Origin: a virus
DNA length: 23,102 nt
Virus record (IMG/VR): IMGVR_UViG_3300036909_000142
Span: 1-23,102 of that record
Reading direction: 5' to 3' (one strand)
The notes beneath the pieces are model-generated. The model was given only the letters and a program-made list of their open reading frames with translations, had not been told where the DNA came from and did no database searches. Shown piece by piece: positions 13,556-20,734 of this stretch. Within the stretch, counting starts at the first letter, position 1. Each line of letters starts with the position of its first letter. A program made the translations under genes and the position numbers.

Positions 13556-14575
13556 ATGAAGTTGACATTGAAATGGATTGACGACCTACTGGCGGAGGCT
13601 GATTTTCGGGCAATGAATATTCCTTTTTCCGTGAAAGAGATTCGTTTTTCGCAAATCGACCTTTATGAATCGTGCCAAAACGGGGCGAGGCTTGGCGATC
13701 AGGTGGTTGCTGAACTGGTGTCCGATTATGCGCAGGCCATGCGCAATGGTGCTCCTTTTCTGAGAATGGCCGCCTATCTTGGAAAAGCCGGTTACGTCCT
13801 GACCTCGGGCGTGCAGCGAAGCTGTTCCTTCAAGGAGCTTATCGACGCCGGGGATATTTCAGGTGACCCGCTGATCGAGATTTACGCACTCCAGACCAGT
13901 GATAAGATGCTCATCGAGGGCATCACGCGATCCGCTAATGTCCCGCATGGAGGCCGGTCGAATCTTGGGGAGCGGATGTCCAACGCCGTACACATGGTGC
14001 GCGTGCTTGGCATGACGACTGTCGACGCTAGAAAACTTTTCATGGTGTCGGAGTCAGCCATTAACATGCGAATCAGGGTCGATGCTCTTCGCAAGAACCT
14101 TGGCGAGAAGGGTATTGATACGTCGCGGGTTCCAGCATCCACAATGGAATGTTTGGGCCAGATCGACAACGACGATCACGCATTTACTCAACTCGCCACA
14201 CTGGTCAGCCAACATGTGCCGAGCTGTTCGCGGGTCGATACGTTCGTTAAGCGAATCAAGAAGGCAAAGTCTGATGGCGACCGCGGTAAGGTCGTAAAGC
14301 AGATCGAAAGCGAACTTGCGGAAGAATCGCGAGAATTCAAAAACCGCAAGAAGGCCCGCATTACGGCGCCCAAGGCCCCATCTCGTCCGTGGCGAGACAA
14401 GTTCGTTCAGTCGCTATCGAAGCTGGCTGATTTTCTGGACTTCGGCCATGACGGCGAGGGATTCGACCGCCTCACTACCCTCCAGGTCGCGACCCAGGTC
14501 GATGAAAAGGCCGTGCGCGATTTATGGGCGCGGCTGGAACTTCGGATGTCGCTGGTATTGAAGAAAGGCTGGTGA
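13556..14575 (+). CDS. Divergent ParB-like protein with helix-turn-helix
   Basis: A 339-residue protein with AAAGGA 7 nt before the ATG. Residues about 27-112 look like a degenerate ParB N-terminal domain (EIRFSQIDLYESCQNGARLG, an LVSDYAQAMRNGAPF helix, YVLTSGVQRSCSFKELI). In the box usually reading DGxHR, GVQR takes its place. Residues about 120-178 are the stronger part: EGITRSANVPHGGRSNLGER, then a helix and LFMVSESAINMRIRVDALRK, as in the KorB/ParB HTH (A..AN..HG.R...). The remaining 160 residues are helical, with a Lys/Arg-rich stretch near 265. It probably binds DNA as a regulator or partition-like factor. By eye it is AT-richer than the structural genes around it, which suggests separate origin. 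Confidence 0.6.
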   Translation: MKLTLKWIDDLLAEADFRAMNIPFSVKEIRFSQIDLYESCQNGARLGDQVVAELVSDYAQAMRNGAPFLRMAAYLGKAGYVLTSGVQRSCSFKELIDAGDISGDPLIEIYALQTSDKMLIEGITRSANVPHGGRSNLGERMSNAVHMVRVLGMTTVDARKLFMVSESAINMRIRVDALRKNLGEKGIDTSRVPASTMECLGQIDNDDHAFTQLATLVSQHVPSCSRVDTFVKRIKKAKSDGDRGKVVKQIESELAEESREFKNRKKARITAPKAPSRPWRDKFVQSLSKLADFLDFGHDGEGFDRLTTLQVATQVDEKAVRDLWARLELRMSLVLKKGW

Positions 14576-14576
14576 C

Positions 14577-14972
14577 ATGGTCTGCAAGAAAATCCGCACG
14601 GTGTTTGCTACGCAACGCTTTCCGATGTACTCTCGGCAAGTGCTTGATTTTCTGGCGGACGGCCAATGGAAGGGCCACCAATATTTAGCGACACTTCTTT
14701 CGTTGGAGTGCCCACCAGAGTATGCCGCACGACACGCAAGAACGGCAAGCGGATATGGTCACGGCAGAATATCTAACGTGAACCTTCCGATGGATCAACT
14801 ACTCCAAAAAGGATACCGTAGTCTTGTTTCGCGCATGTTGTCACAGTTTTTTGTTTCTGGTTTGATTGAAAAGAAGAAACTTGACGGTCAGACCTATTAC
14901 CGCTTGACGCAGAAAGGAATCGCGGATCATGCAAAGCAAGAGGCTGCTAAAGCTCGACCTGTTGCGCCTTGA
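14577..14972 (+). CDS. Winged-helix-like small protein
   Basis: A 131-residue protein beginning 1 nt after the previous stop, with AAAGG 8 nt upstream. Residues 18-43 (YSRQVLDFLADGQWKGHQYL plus ATLLSL) look like the first helices of a winged-helix domain, and SQFFVSGLIEKKKLDGQTYY followed by RLTQKGIADH (89-118) looks like its recognition helix and wing, as in MarR-like or phage replication-organiser proteins. A loop of about 40 residues separates the halves. It overlaps the next gene by 44 bp. DNA binding is inferred; the target and family are not recognised. Confidence 0.6.
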   Translation: MVCKKIRTVFATQRFPMYSRQVLDFLADGQWKGHQYLATLLSLECPPEYAARHARTASGYGHGRISNVNLPMDQLLQKGYRSLVSRMLSQFFVSGLIEKKKLDGQTYYRLTQKGIADHAKQEAAKARPVAP

Positions 14973-15693
14973 CGGTGGGACGCAGCCGAGAACGGACATT
15001 GACCATACGGTGGTCGATGAATACTCCGACGCCTACGCGGCTGGCGCTAAGTTCCCGGCAGTTATAGTTTTCTTCGACGGAAAAGTCTATTGGCTATCGG
15101 ATGGCTTCCACCGCTGGTGGGCGGCCCGTAAAGCCGAGCGGAAAACGATCCTATGCGAAATCCGCAACGGCACCCAATTTGATGCCCAGTGGTTCTCGTA
15201 TTCCGCGAACCGAACGCACGGCCTGCACCGGGACAGCCGCGATAAAGTAAATGCCGTCCAGGCGGCGCTCTTGCACCCCAACGCCGCCAAGATGAGCGAC
15301 CGGATGATTGCCGAGCACGTCGGGGTTAGTAATCGCATGGTTACTAAATACCGCAGTGTACCAACTGTGAACCGTTCCCAGTTGACACAATCGGTAAGCC
15401 CGGCAAGCCGGGAGGGATTGGACGGAAAGCGACGTAGGCCACCCCGTCCGCGCGGTGGAAAGCCGGCAGAGCCAGTGTCGCCAATTGGCGACAACCTGCC
15501 CGTGGAAGAAGCCGAGGAAGAAACGATCCCAGATAATCCGATTCCGAAGCCGGAAAAATCCAAACTCTGTGGCGCGATGGAAGTTGCGATTCTAAAGTGC
15601 TGGAAATCCTTCGAGTCTTCCGATTCGTCTGTTGTGGCAGCAGTGCTGGAAAGCGTTGCCGAGCGAATCAGAAACGGGACAATAGCAGTCTAG
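14929..15693 (+). CDS. ParB-like nuclease-domain protein with HTH
   Basis: A 254-residue protein. The ParB domain spans about residues 6-100: LDLLRLDGGTQPRTDIDHTV, EYSDAYAAGAKFPAVIVFFD, YWLSDGFHRWWAARKAERKT (the DGxHR box is intact), then WFSYSANRTHGLHRDSRDKV. A HTH follows at about 105-142 (NAVQAALLHPNAAKMSDRMI, EHVGVSNRMVTKYR). After it comes a Pro/Arg/Glu-rich linker and a helical end (EVAILKCWKSFESSDSSVVA). This resembles ParB-HTH proteins common in mobile elements, thought to act as regulators or in DNA partition. Start at the ATG at 14929, with GAAAGGA 10 nt before. A terminator follows its stop, so it is the last gene of the unit. Confidence 0.8.
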   Translation: MQSKRLLKLDLLRLDGGTQPRTDIDHTVVDEYSDAYAAGAKFPAVIVFFDGKVYWLSDGFHRWWAARKAERKTILCEIRNGTQFDAQWFSYSANRTHGLHRDSRDKVNAVQAALLHPNAAKMSDRMIAEHVGVSNRMVTKYRSVPTVNRSQLTQSVSPASREGLDGKRRRPPRPRGGKPAEPVSPIGDNLPVEEAEEETIPDNPIPKPEKSKLCGAMEVAILKCWKSFESSDSSVVAAVLESVAERIRNGTIAV

Positions 15694-15707
15694 TTTTTGT
15701 CAGAGAG

Positions 15708-15744
15708 TGCCCGGCCCGGGGCGTGAAACCCCCGGGCATTTTTT
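15708..15744 (+). terminator. Rho-independent terminator
   Basis: TGCCCGG (15708-15714) pairs with CCGGGCA (15732-15738) and is followed directly by a run of six T (15739-15744). It lies 15 bp after the stop of the second ParB-like gene and closes the accessory unit. Confidence 0.85.
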
Positions 15745-15766
15745 CTAAATTCCGCGTAGCAAACCC

Positions 15767-15794
15767 TTGACAATCCCCGGAGCCGTCTGATACT
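15767..15794 (+). promoter_or_regulatory. Promoter for the capsid and tail genes
   Basis: A perfect TTGACA (15767-15772) and GATACT (15789-15794, 4/6) are 16 bp apart, immediately after the terminator. Transcription would start near 15801, giving a leader of about 175 nt before the capsid gene. A GTG-started frame in the leader (15804-15992) overlaps the capsid start and has no binding site, so no gene is called in 15795-15976. Confidence 0.7.
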
Positions 15795-15951
15795 CTACGT
15801 CCAGTGGCAGGAAAGGCGCCCGTTGACGCCCAACCCGCCAACAAACTATTAGTCGAGTCACGAGCGCCGTTGCGAATCGTGCTCATTGGTCCTGTTTTCA
15901 TTAACAAGGCCAGAGCCTGGTTCGCTGTGGCGTTTCTTTTTGCGCCTCGCC

Positions 15952-15972
15952 GGCTCCGGTCAAAAAGGAGCC
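15952..15972 (+). promoter_or_regulatory. Hairpin over the capsid ribosome binding site
   Basis: GGCTCC (15952-15957) can pair with GGAGCC (15967-15972). The second arm contains the AAGGAG binding site, 6 nt before the capsid ATG at 15977. In RNA this short hairpin would hide the site and could modulate capsid translation, although a 6-bp stem may be opened easily by ribosomes. Confidence 0.4.
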
Positions 15973-15976
15973 ATTT

Positions 15977-17488
15977 ATGGCCGAAGCACTGAATCAAGTC
16001 AAGACGCTTCAAGAGAAGCGCGCCCGCAAGGGCGAGATCGCCAATCGCTGCAATGCCATCCTTTGGATTGACGGCGACAAAAACAAAGGCCCGCGCGAAT
16101 ACAACGCCGACGAAGGCAACGAGTTCGAGCGGTTGGCAGTCGAACACAAGGCCCTGAAAGCCGAGATCGACGCCGACAACGGCCGCCTGACCCGCCAGCA
16201 GCTTGCGATGGACATGCTTCTGGACGCCGACAAGCCCGAGAATCAGGCGTTGGCCCACCGGCAGAACCCGGACGTGGAAGCGGCCCGCCAGAAGGACGAT
16301 GACGATTTCGCCCGCGGCCGCTACACGCTGCGGCACTTCCCCAATAAGGACGGGCACGGGCACGCCCGAGCGTATGAGGCCGGTTTGGCCCTGCTTGGCC
16401 GTGGCGACTACGGCAATCCCTGCCGGCAATGGGCCAGTCGCAAGGCCCGCGAGTTCCGTGGTTCGCTCTCCCGCTACCGGGCTTCCGACGGCGGCCTGGA
16501 CATCGAGAAGCTGGCCCCGTTCGCTGGTGAGGATGCCAATGCGGCGGGCGGATACCTTGTGCCGCCCGAGTTCGAGGCCACGATTATCATCCTGCGCGAA
16601 CTGTACGGCGTTGCACAGCGGGAGTTTTTCAAGATGCCGATGGCGTCGGACACCCTCCAGGTTCCGCGTCGTGCCGGCGGCACCACGGTCTACTACCCCG
16701 GCGAAAACTCGCAACTCACCGAGTCGGCCATGCAGTTTTCGCAACTCACCCTGACCGCGAAAAAGTACGCCCAGATGACCCGCTGGAGCACGGAACTTTC
16801 CGAGGATTCGGTGATCTCCATTGCCGACTTGCTCGCCGGCGAGTGCGCGTACCAGTTCACTAAGGCCGAGGACCTCAACGGATTCAACGGCGACGGCACG
16901 AGCACCTATGGTGGCGTGACGGGCATCATCTACAAGCTGCTCAACACCACCGGCGGTCTGAGTAATGCCGCTTCGCTGGTTGCGGCGGCGGCGACCCATA
17001 CCACGGTCGGAACCACTACGCTGGCCGACTGGAACAAGATCGTAGGGCTCTTGCCCTTGTACGCCGATGCCCGTGCCAAGTGGTACATGCACAAGAGCGT
17101 GTTTTTCGGCGGCATCGTGCCCTTGCTCGAAGCCAGCGGAGGCGGAAATATCGCCAACCTGATGATCGACGGCTACCCGAAGATGTTCCTCGGCGCGCCG
17201 GTGGTATTCACGCAGGCGATGGTCAACTCCGCAACGGCCCTCGGCTCCGGCAATGGCGTGGGCACAGTGATTTCCGTTCCGGCCTTGTACGGCGACATGA
17301 ATGTCACCGGCTACATGGGCATGCGCCGCGGAGTTACCACGCGGACCTCGTGGGAGCGATACCTGGAATACGATCAGGTGGCCCTGCAAGTCACCGAGCG
17401 GGTGGCGATCAATGCGGCCGTCGGCGACTCGGTCGCTCCGGCCACGGTCCCTGGCCCGATGTTGGGCCTGCAACTGCCCTCGAGTTGA
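15977..17488 (+). CDS. Major capsid protein, HK97 fold
   Basis: A 503-residue protein with AAGGAG just upstream. Residues 1-110 are a charged helical scaffold-like delta region (coiled coil, LQEKRARKGEIANRCN, then FERLAVEHKALKAEIDADNG). The folded capsid part begins near 190 with GGYLVPPEFEATIIILREL, then a QVPRRAGGTTVYYPGENSQL N-arm/E-loop region, KYAQMTRWSTELSEDSVISI (spine helix), NGFNGDGTSTYGGVTGI, WYMHKSVFFGG and a C-terminal A-domain strand MRRGVTTRTSWERYLEYDQV followed by ALQVTERVA. HK97-type capsid proteins lose the delta region to the prohead protease; cleavage somewhere between residues about 110 and 190 is inferred. It forms the icosahedral shell. Confidence 0.95.
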   Translation: MAEALNQVKTLQEKRARKGEIANRCNAILWIDGDKNKGPREYNADEGNEFERLAVEHKALKAEIDADNGRLTRQQLAMDMLLDADKPENQALAHRQNPDVEAARQKDDDDFARGRYTLRHFPNKDGHGHARAYEAGLALLGRGDYGNPCRQWASRKAREFRGSLSRYRASDGGLDIEKLAPFAGEDANAAGGYLVPPEFEATIIILRELYGVAQREFFKMPMASDTLQVPRRAGGTTVYYPGENSQLTESAMQFSQLTLTAKKYAQMTRWSTELSEDSVISIADLLAGECAYQFTKAEDLNGFNGDGTSTYGGVTGIIYKLLNTTGGLSNAASLVAAAATHTTVGTTTLADWNKIVGLLPLYADARAKWYMHKSVFFGGIVPLLEASGGGNIANLMIDGYPKMFLGAPVVFTQAMVNSATALGSGNGVGTVISVPALYGDMNVTGYMGMRRGVTTRTSWERYLEYDQVALQVTERVAINAAVGDSVAPATVPGPMLGLQLPSS

Positions 17489-17547
17489 TCCTGGGTAGCG
17501 GTTCGGAGTCCTAAACTTAACAATCAAAACCTTTTGGAGTTTTTTCC

Positions 17548-18063
17548 ATGAATTCTGGAAACCAGTTCAAAACCCAGGCCCTAGCACCGCAGTTGGTGAC
17601 GGGGGCCACTGCCGGCACCACGATCGCCGGTACGGCGGTTTCGCTTGTCGGCTTTGGCTACTGCCAAATCACGGTCAGCCTTGGCACCACGACCAACAGC
17701 GGCGGGCCCACGGCGCTGCAAATCCAAGAGTCGGATTCCACTGCCGGCCCGTGGGTGGCGGTCCCGAGCCTGGTGGTCGGAACCTCTCAGGCGTTGGGTG
17801 GTGGGACTTCGGCCCTACCGGCCAACACCCAGAGCAACACGATCATCGAGGCGTTCAACATCGACGCCAAGGGCCGCAAGAAGTTTGTTCAGCTTGCGGG
17901 CACCTTCGGCAACGCGACCAACGCCAATACCTACGTATCGGCGGAGGCCAGTCTGTCCCGCGCCGAACTGGCGCCGTACACGGCGGCGATGTTCGGGGTG
18001 CGTGAGGTGTTGCAGTCGCCCGGCGAATATGCCGCAACGAGCGGCGGCGTGCCGATCGACTGA
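17548..18063 (+). CDS. Hypothetical virion protein, possible capsid decoration
   Basis: A 171-residue protein with GGAG 8 nt before the ATG. It is rich in Gly, Thr, Ser, Ala and Val with alternating strand-like segments (TIAGTAVSLVGFGYCQITVS, ALQIQESDSTAGPWVAVPSL, YVSAEASLSRAEL) and few charges, as in beta-sandwich virion proteins. It lies directly behind the capsid gene, the usual position of decoration or head-fibre proteins. No specific family is recognised. Confidence 0.65.
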   Translation: MNSGNQFKTQALAPQLVTGATAGTTIAGTAVSLVGFGYCQITVSLGTTTNSGGPTALQIQESDSTAGPWVAVPSLVVGTSQALGGGTSALPANTQSNTIIEAFNIDAKGRKKFVQLAGTFGNATNANTYVSAEASLSRAELAPYTAAMFGVREVLQSPGEYAATSGGVPID

Positions 18064-18081
18064 GTAATCCAGGGAGTCAAG

Positions 18082-18120
18082 CCGCTGCCCGCTTCCGGTT
18101 TAACCAGGGGCGGGCAGCGG
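18082..18120 (+). terminator. GC-rich hairpin after the decoration-like gene
   Basis: CCGCTGCCCGC (18082-18092) pairs perfectly with GCGGGCAGCGG (18110-18120) around a 17-nt loop containing TTTAACCAG. TAAACTC follows instead of a T run, so it is a weak terminator by sequence. It could instead stabilise mRNA ends or trim expression between the abundant capsid genes and the later ones. Its loop motif is shared with the hairpin at 1086-1129. Confidence 0.5.
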
Positions 18121-18149
18121 TAAACTCGCGCAACGCGGAGCCTCGTCAA

Positions 18150-18362
18150 ATGTCGGACACGATCAAAGTCAAGCTACTCGACCGCAGCGGCGGGCGCGGG
18201 ATCGCCGTAGGCGGCCGCAAGCCGGGCCGTATTATGGAAGTCCCGAGCGGCGTAGGGGAAACGTGGATCAAAGGCGGAAAGGCCGAACTTGTGGCCGATG
18301 TCGCCGGCCAAGAACAGATGGTGCCGCAGCACGCCAATCGGGAAAAGATGAAACGCCGGTAA
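18150..18362 (+). CDS. Hypothetical 70-residue basic protein
   Basis: A small protein with CGGAG 9 nt before the ATG. It begins MSDTIKVKLLDRSGGRGIAV and is basic at both ends, finishing NREKMKRR. The pattern of short strands with Gly turns (GRKPGRIMEVPSGVGETWIK) suggests a small beta barrel. Small proteins at this place, between decoration and connector genes, often belong to head completion. The next gene starts 1 nt after its stop. No family is recognised. Confidence 0.65.
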   Translation: MSDTIKVKLLDRSGGRGIAVGGRKPGRIMEVPSGVGETWIKGGKAELVADVAGQEQMVPQHANREKMKRR

Positions 18363-18363
18363 A

Positions 18364-18963
18364 ATGACCGCGTACACCTTCACGAAAGACCTGCTCGTCG
18401 TACCGCCGGCCGTCGAGCCTGTGTCGCTGGCGATGGCGCTGAAGCATCTACGCCGCGACGACCACTCCGACGACGACCTGATAGCCGCTTGGATCACGGC
18501 CGCGCGACAGACTATTGAGCAGTGGTGTTGGTCGAGCTTCATCACGCAGACATGGCAGTATTGGTGGGACCGCTTCCACTGGCAAATGTACCTGCCCCGG
18601 GGACCGCTGATTTCCAAAGTCGGCGATGCCGATCAGTGGCTGAAGTACATCCCGCCGGGGGCGGCAAATAACGTCTATGTGACGGTGCCCACATCGATCT
18701 ATGAGCTGTCCGAGCATCGCAAAATCCCGCTCTATCGAATCCAGTACCTTCAGACCTGGCCGATCACGCGCGGCTACCGCGATGACGTTTGTACGCAAAT
18801 CGTGACCGGCTACGGCCCGGACGGGGGCTATGTTCCGGGACCGATCAAACAGGCGATCTTGTTGCTACTGACGCACATGGACCTTAACCGTGGCGAGGTG
18901 CCGGCGGAAATGCCGACGGCCATCGACCACCTGATTGCCAATTACCGCTTCAAGGAGCTTTGA
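18364..18963 (+). CDS. Head-tail connector protein (gp6/gp15-like)
   Basis: A 199-residue protein. The N-terminal half shows the phage connector pattern: VEPVSLAMALKHLRRDDHSD, then DDLIAAWITAARQTIEQWCW, then a strand with QTWQYWWDRF and PLISKVGDADQW. The C-terminus has the usual helix pair (PIKQAILLLLTHMDLNRGEV, AIDHLIANYRF). In HK97 and SPP1 such proteins dock a ring under the portal and join it to the tail. It sits at the standard position, upstream of the adaptor gene, whose binding site AAGGAG lies in its last codons. Confidence 0.85.
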   Translation: MTAYTFTKDLLVVPPAVEPVSLAMALKHLRRDDHSDDDLIAAWITAARQTIEQWCWSSFITQTWQYWWDRFHWQMYLPRGPLISKVGDADQWLKYIPPGAANNVYVTVPTSIYELSEHRKIPLYRIQYLQTWPITRGYRDDVCTQIVTGYGPDGGYVPGPIKQAILLLLTHMDLNRGEVPAEMPTAIDHLIANYRFKEL

Positions 18964-18966
18964 TTC

Positions 18967-19314
18967 GTGACGCGCGTTTTCATACCGCCGCTGCTGGGCA
19001 TGATGCGTAAGCGAATTGTCGTCGAGTCTCCGCCCACGGTGGTGCAGACCGACGGCGGCCCATCGGCGACGTGGATCAAAGTCTGTGATGCGTGGGCCAG
19101 TTTGATGCCCACCGGCGGAAAAGAACTCTACATCGGCGGCGTGGCCGTGCAGATGGCAACCAACACGTTTACGATCCGTATGCGATACCAGGCGGGGATC
19201 ACGGCAGCCATGCGAGCGACGTATCAGGGGCGGACGTTCAATTTTACGGCCGTCAACGACACGGGCGAATTGCACCGCGACTTGGAAATCACCGCCTTGG
19301 AAGTAACCAGCTAA
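18967..19314 (+). CDS. Phage head-tail adaptor (head-closure) protein
   Basis: A 115-residue protein starting at GTG, with AAGGAG 8 nt upstream. The sequence follows the SPP1 gp16-like family: MMRKRIVVESPPTVVQTDGG (beta strand after the start), WIKVCDAWASLMPTGGKEL, the TNTFTIRMRYQAGITAAMRA segment that corresponds to the conserved H/IRYR..I...MRI strand, YQGRTFNFTAVNDTGELHRD and a final strand EITALEV. It closes the portal channel after packaging. The stop shares a base with the next ATG (TAATG). Confidence 0.87.
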   Translation: MTRVFIPPLLGMMRKRIVVESPPTVVQTDGGPSATWIKVCDAWASLMPTGGKELYIGGVAVQMATNTFTIRMRYQAGITAAMRATYQGRTFNFTAVNDTGELHRDLEITALEVTS

Positions 19315-19715
19315 TGGACCTTTACACTGCCCTCCGCAACGTCTTGATCGGCAACGGCGCGGTAAGCGCCTTGGTTGGCAGCGGTTCCGCAGCTCGCGTC
19401 TATCGCGGTTGGCAGCAGGGCTACACCACTCCGGCAATTATCGTCCAGGATGATGGGCAGACACCGCAAAACGACCTAAGCGGGCACAGCGGGTTTACGG
19501 TCGGCAGCCTGGTGGTAACGTGCCGCGATGCGACCAGTACGGGGGCCGATGCGATCAAAGCGGCGGTAGTGCCGGTGTTGGCGGGCTACGCCGGGACTTT
19601 CGATCTGGTGATTGATTCGGTGGTGTCGAGCACGACAGCCAAGGAAGACGGCAGCAATGACCATTGGTTCGACTGGGCTATCGACCTGACCTCCTTTGTG
19701 TCGGAGGCGATATGA
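19314..19715 (+). CDS. Tail completion protein (DUF3168-like)
   Basis: A 133-residue protein with its ATG overlapping the adaptor stop by one base; a longer frame from 19092 runs inside the adaptor gene. It opens MDLYTALRNVLIGNGAVSAL, then ARVYRGWQQGYTTPAIIVQD, a common DUF3168 start (helix, then Y...P....P.i...). A central part, SLVVTCRDATSTGADAIKAA, and a C-terminal strand fit the fold of tail terminator proteins. It caps the tail tube at the head-proximal end. The stop overlaps the next start by 4 bp (ATGA). Confidence 0.7.
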   Translation: MDLYTALRNVLIGNGAVSALVGSGSAARVYRGWQQGYTTPAIIVQDDGQTPQNDLSGHSGFTVGSLVVTCRDATSTGADAIKAAVVPVLAGYAGTFDLVIDSVVSSTTAKEDGSNDHWFDWAIDLTSFVSEAI

Positions 19716-20296
19716 CCGGCGGCATTCAAGGACTCGACAAACTGCGAAGCACGCTGAAATATCTCGCCGACGATGGCGCAAAGAAAGCCGCAAAGGCGGG
19801 CGTCAACGCGGGATTGGCGGAGATCGTTAAGGCTATCCGGGCTGGCGTCAATTCTTCGAGTATGTCGCCGGAGGCAAAGCAGGCTGTGCGGCAAACCATA
19901 GCCAAGCGGCTGCGCAAAAAGGAAGGGCAGGATTACACCGGCAAGGCCGGCTTCGGCGTTGGAAAGCGCACGTCGTTAAAAAAGCAGGCGGCCCATGCGC
20001 GTTACGTGCAAGGGCAAGGCGGCGGCACTGGAGGGCGTGGCGGCACTGGTATCTCGTCGACCAACGTGCATTGGCTCTTAGGCACTAAAGGCCGCATGAA
20101 TAAAGGCACGGCCCGCCCCGTCATGGGACGCGAGGGCTGGCGGATGATGGGCGGAATCACCGGCCGCATGCCCGATCTATTGACCGGGATTATCTCCAAT
20201 GCCGTTGCCGGATGTCAGGATGTAGTCGGCCGCGTGGCGGCTGCTAAAGTTCAGCAAGTGATTGAGAAAGAGGCCGAAAAGGCCAGGAAAGGATAG
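19712..20296 (+). CDS. Tail completion protein (HK97 gp10-like)
   Basis: A 194-residue basic protein from the ATG at 19712. GIQGLDKLRSTLKYLADDGA followed by KKAAKAGVNAGLAEIVKAIR is the typical N-terminal helix pair of the HK97 gp10 family. A loop with Gly repeats (QGQGGGTGGRGGTGISS), VHWLLGTKGR and a GRMPDLLTGIISNAV helix follow; in relatives HWLE.GT is a hallmark. The usual order places this gene before the DUF3168 gene; here it comes after. It is thought to help attach the tail. The next gene starts 6 nt after the stop. Confidence 0.8.
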   Translation: MTGGIQGLDKLRSTLKYLADDGAKKAAKAGVNAGLAEIVKAIRAGVNSSSMSPEAKQAVRQTIAKRLRKKEGQDYTGKAGFGVGKRTSLKKQAAHARYVQGQGGGTGGRGGTGISSTNVHWLLGTKGRMNKGTARPVMGREGWRMMGGITGRMPDLLTGIISNAVAGCQDVVGRVAAAKVQQVIEKEAEKARKG

Positions 20297-20302
20297 CAGA
20301 TT

Positions 20303-20734
20303 ATGGCCGTATTCAAGTGCAAAGGAATGGCGTTGTCGATGACCATCGCTTCGTCGCTAACGCCCATTGGGCAAATCATGTCGTTTGACGAGGGCGATGT
20401 CGAGCGGCAAACTTTTGAGGCCGACACGCTCGATAATTCCCAAGCCGGAATTATCTACGGCGCGACTGGCCGCGTCGAGCCTGGCAAGATTTCCGGCGAG
20501 TTGTTCTTAGACAAGAACGATTCAGGCCAAGCCGGATTAGTGGCGTTTATCACCACCCCCAGCGCGGCCTCCAGTGTCGGGCAAGTCACCTATGCCAGCC
20601 CGGCCGTCGGTAGCGGCTCACTGGCCCCCGGAACCTTTACGGTTGTCGGTGCGTCGCTCGGATTGACCGTGGCACTCAAGGAAGGGCTGAAGGCAAAATT
20701 CTCCCTGAAGCTCTCCGGCAACGTGGCGCTATGA
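20303..20734 (+). CDS. Major tail tube protein
   Basis: A 143-residue beta-rich protein. It begins MAVFKCKGMALSMTIASSLT, contains RQTFEADTLDNSQAGIIYGA and GKISGELFLDKND, and ends VALKEGLKAKFSLKLSGNVAL. This layout, with a two-sheet core and a long loop, is that of phage tail tube proteins of the lambda gpV/TP901 kind. Its position before the chaperone and tape measure genes is standard. It stacks as hexameric rings around the tape measure. The stop overlaps the next start by 4 bp. Confidence 0.78.
   Translation: MAVFKCKGMALSMTIASSLTPIGQIMSFDEGDVERQTFEADTLDNSQAGIIYGATGRVEPGKISGELFLDKNDSGQAGLVAFITTPSAASSVGQVTYASPAVGSGSLAPGTFTVVGASLGLTVALKEGLKAKFSLKLSGNVAL

Noticed and set aside
15804-15992. 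Small frame in the capsid leader
   Set aside because: It has a GTG start without a binding site, overlaps the capsid start, and its protein has an Arg-rich, unstructured look.
15668-17527. A 619-codon antisense open frame over the capsid gene
   Set aside because: It is the shadow of a GC-rich coding sequence. The plus strand encodes a clear HK97 capsid protein with a binding site.
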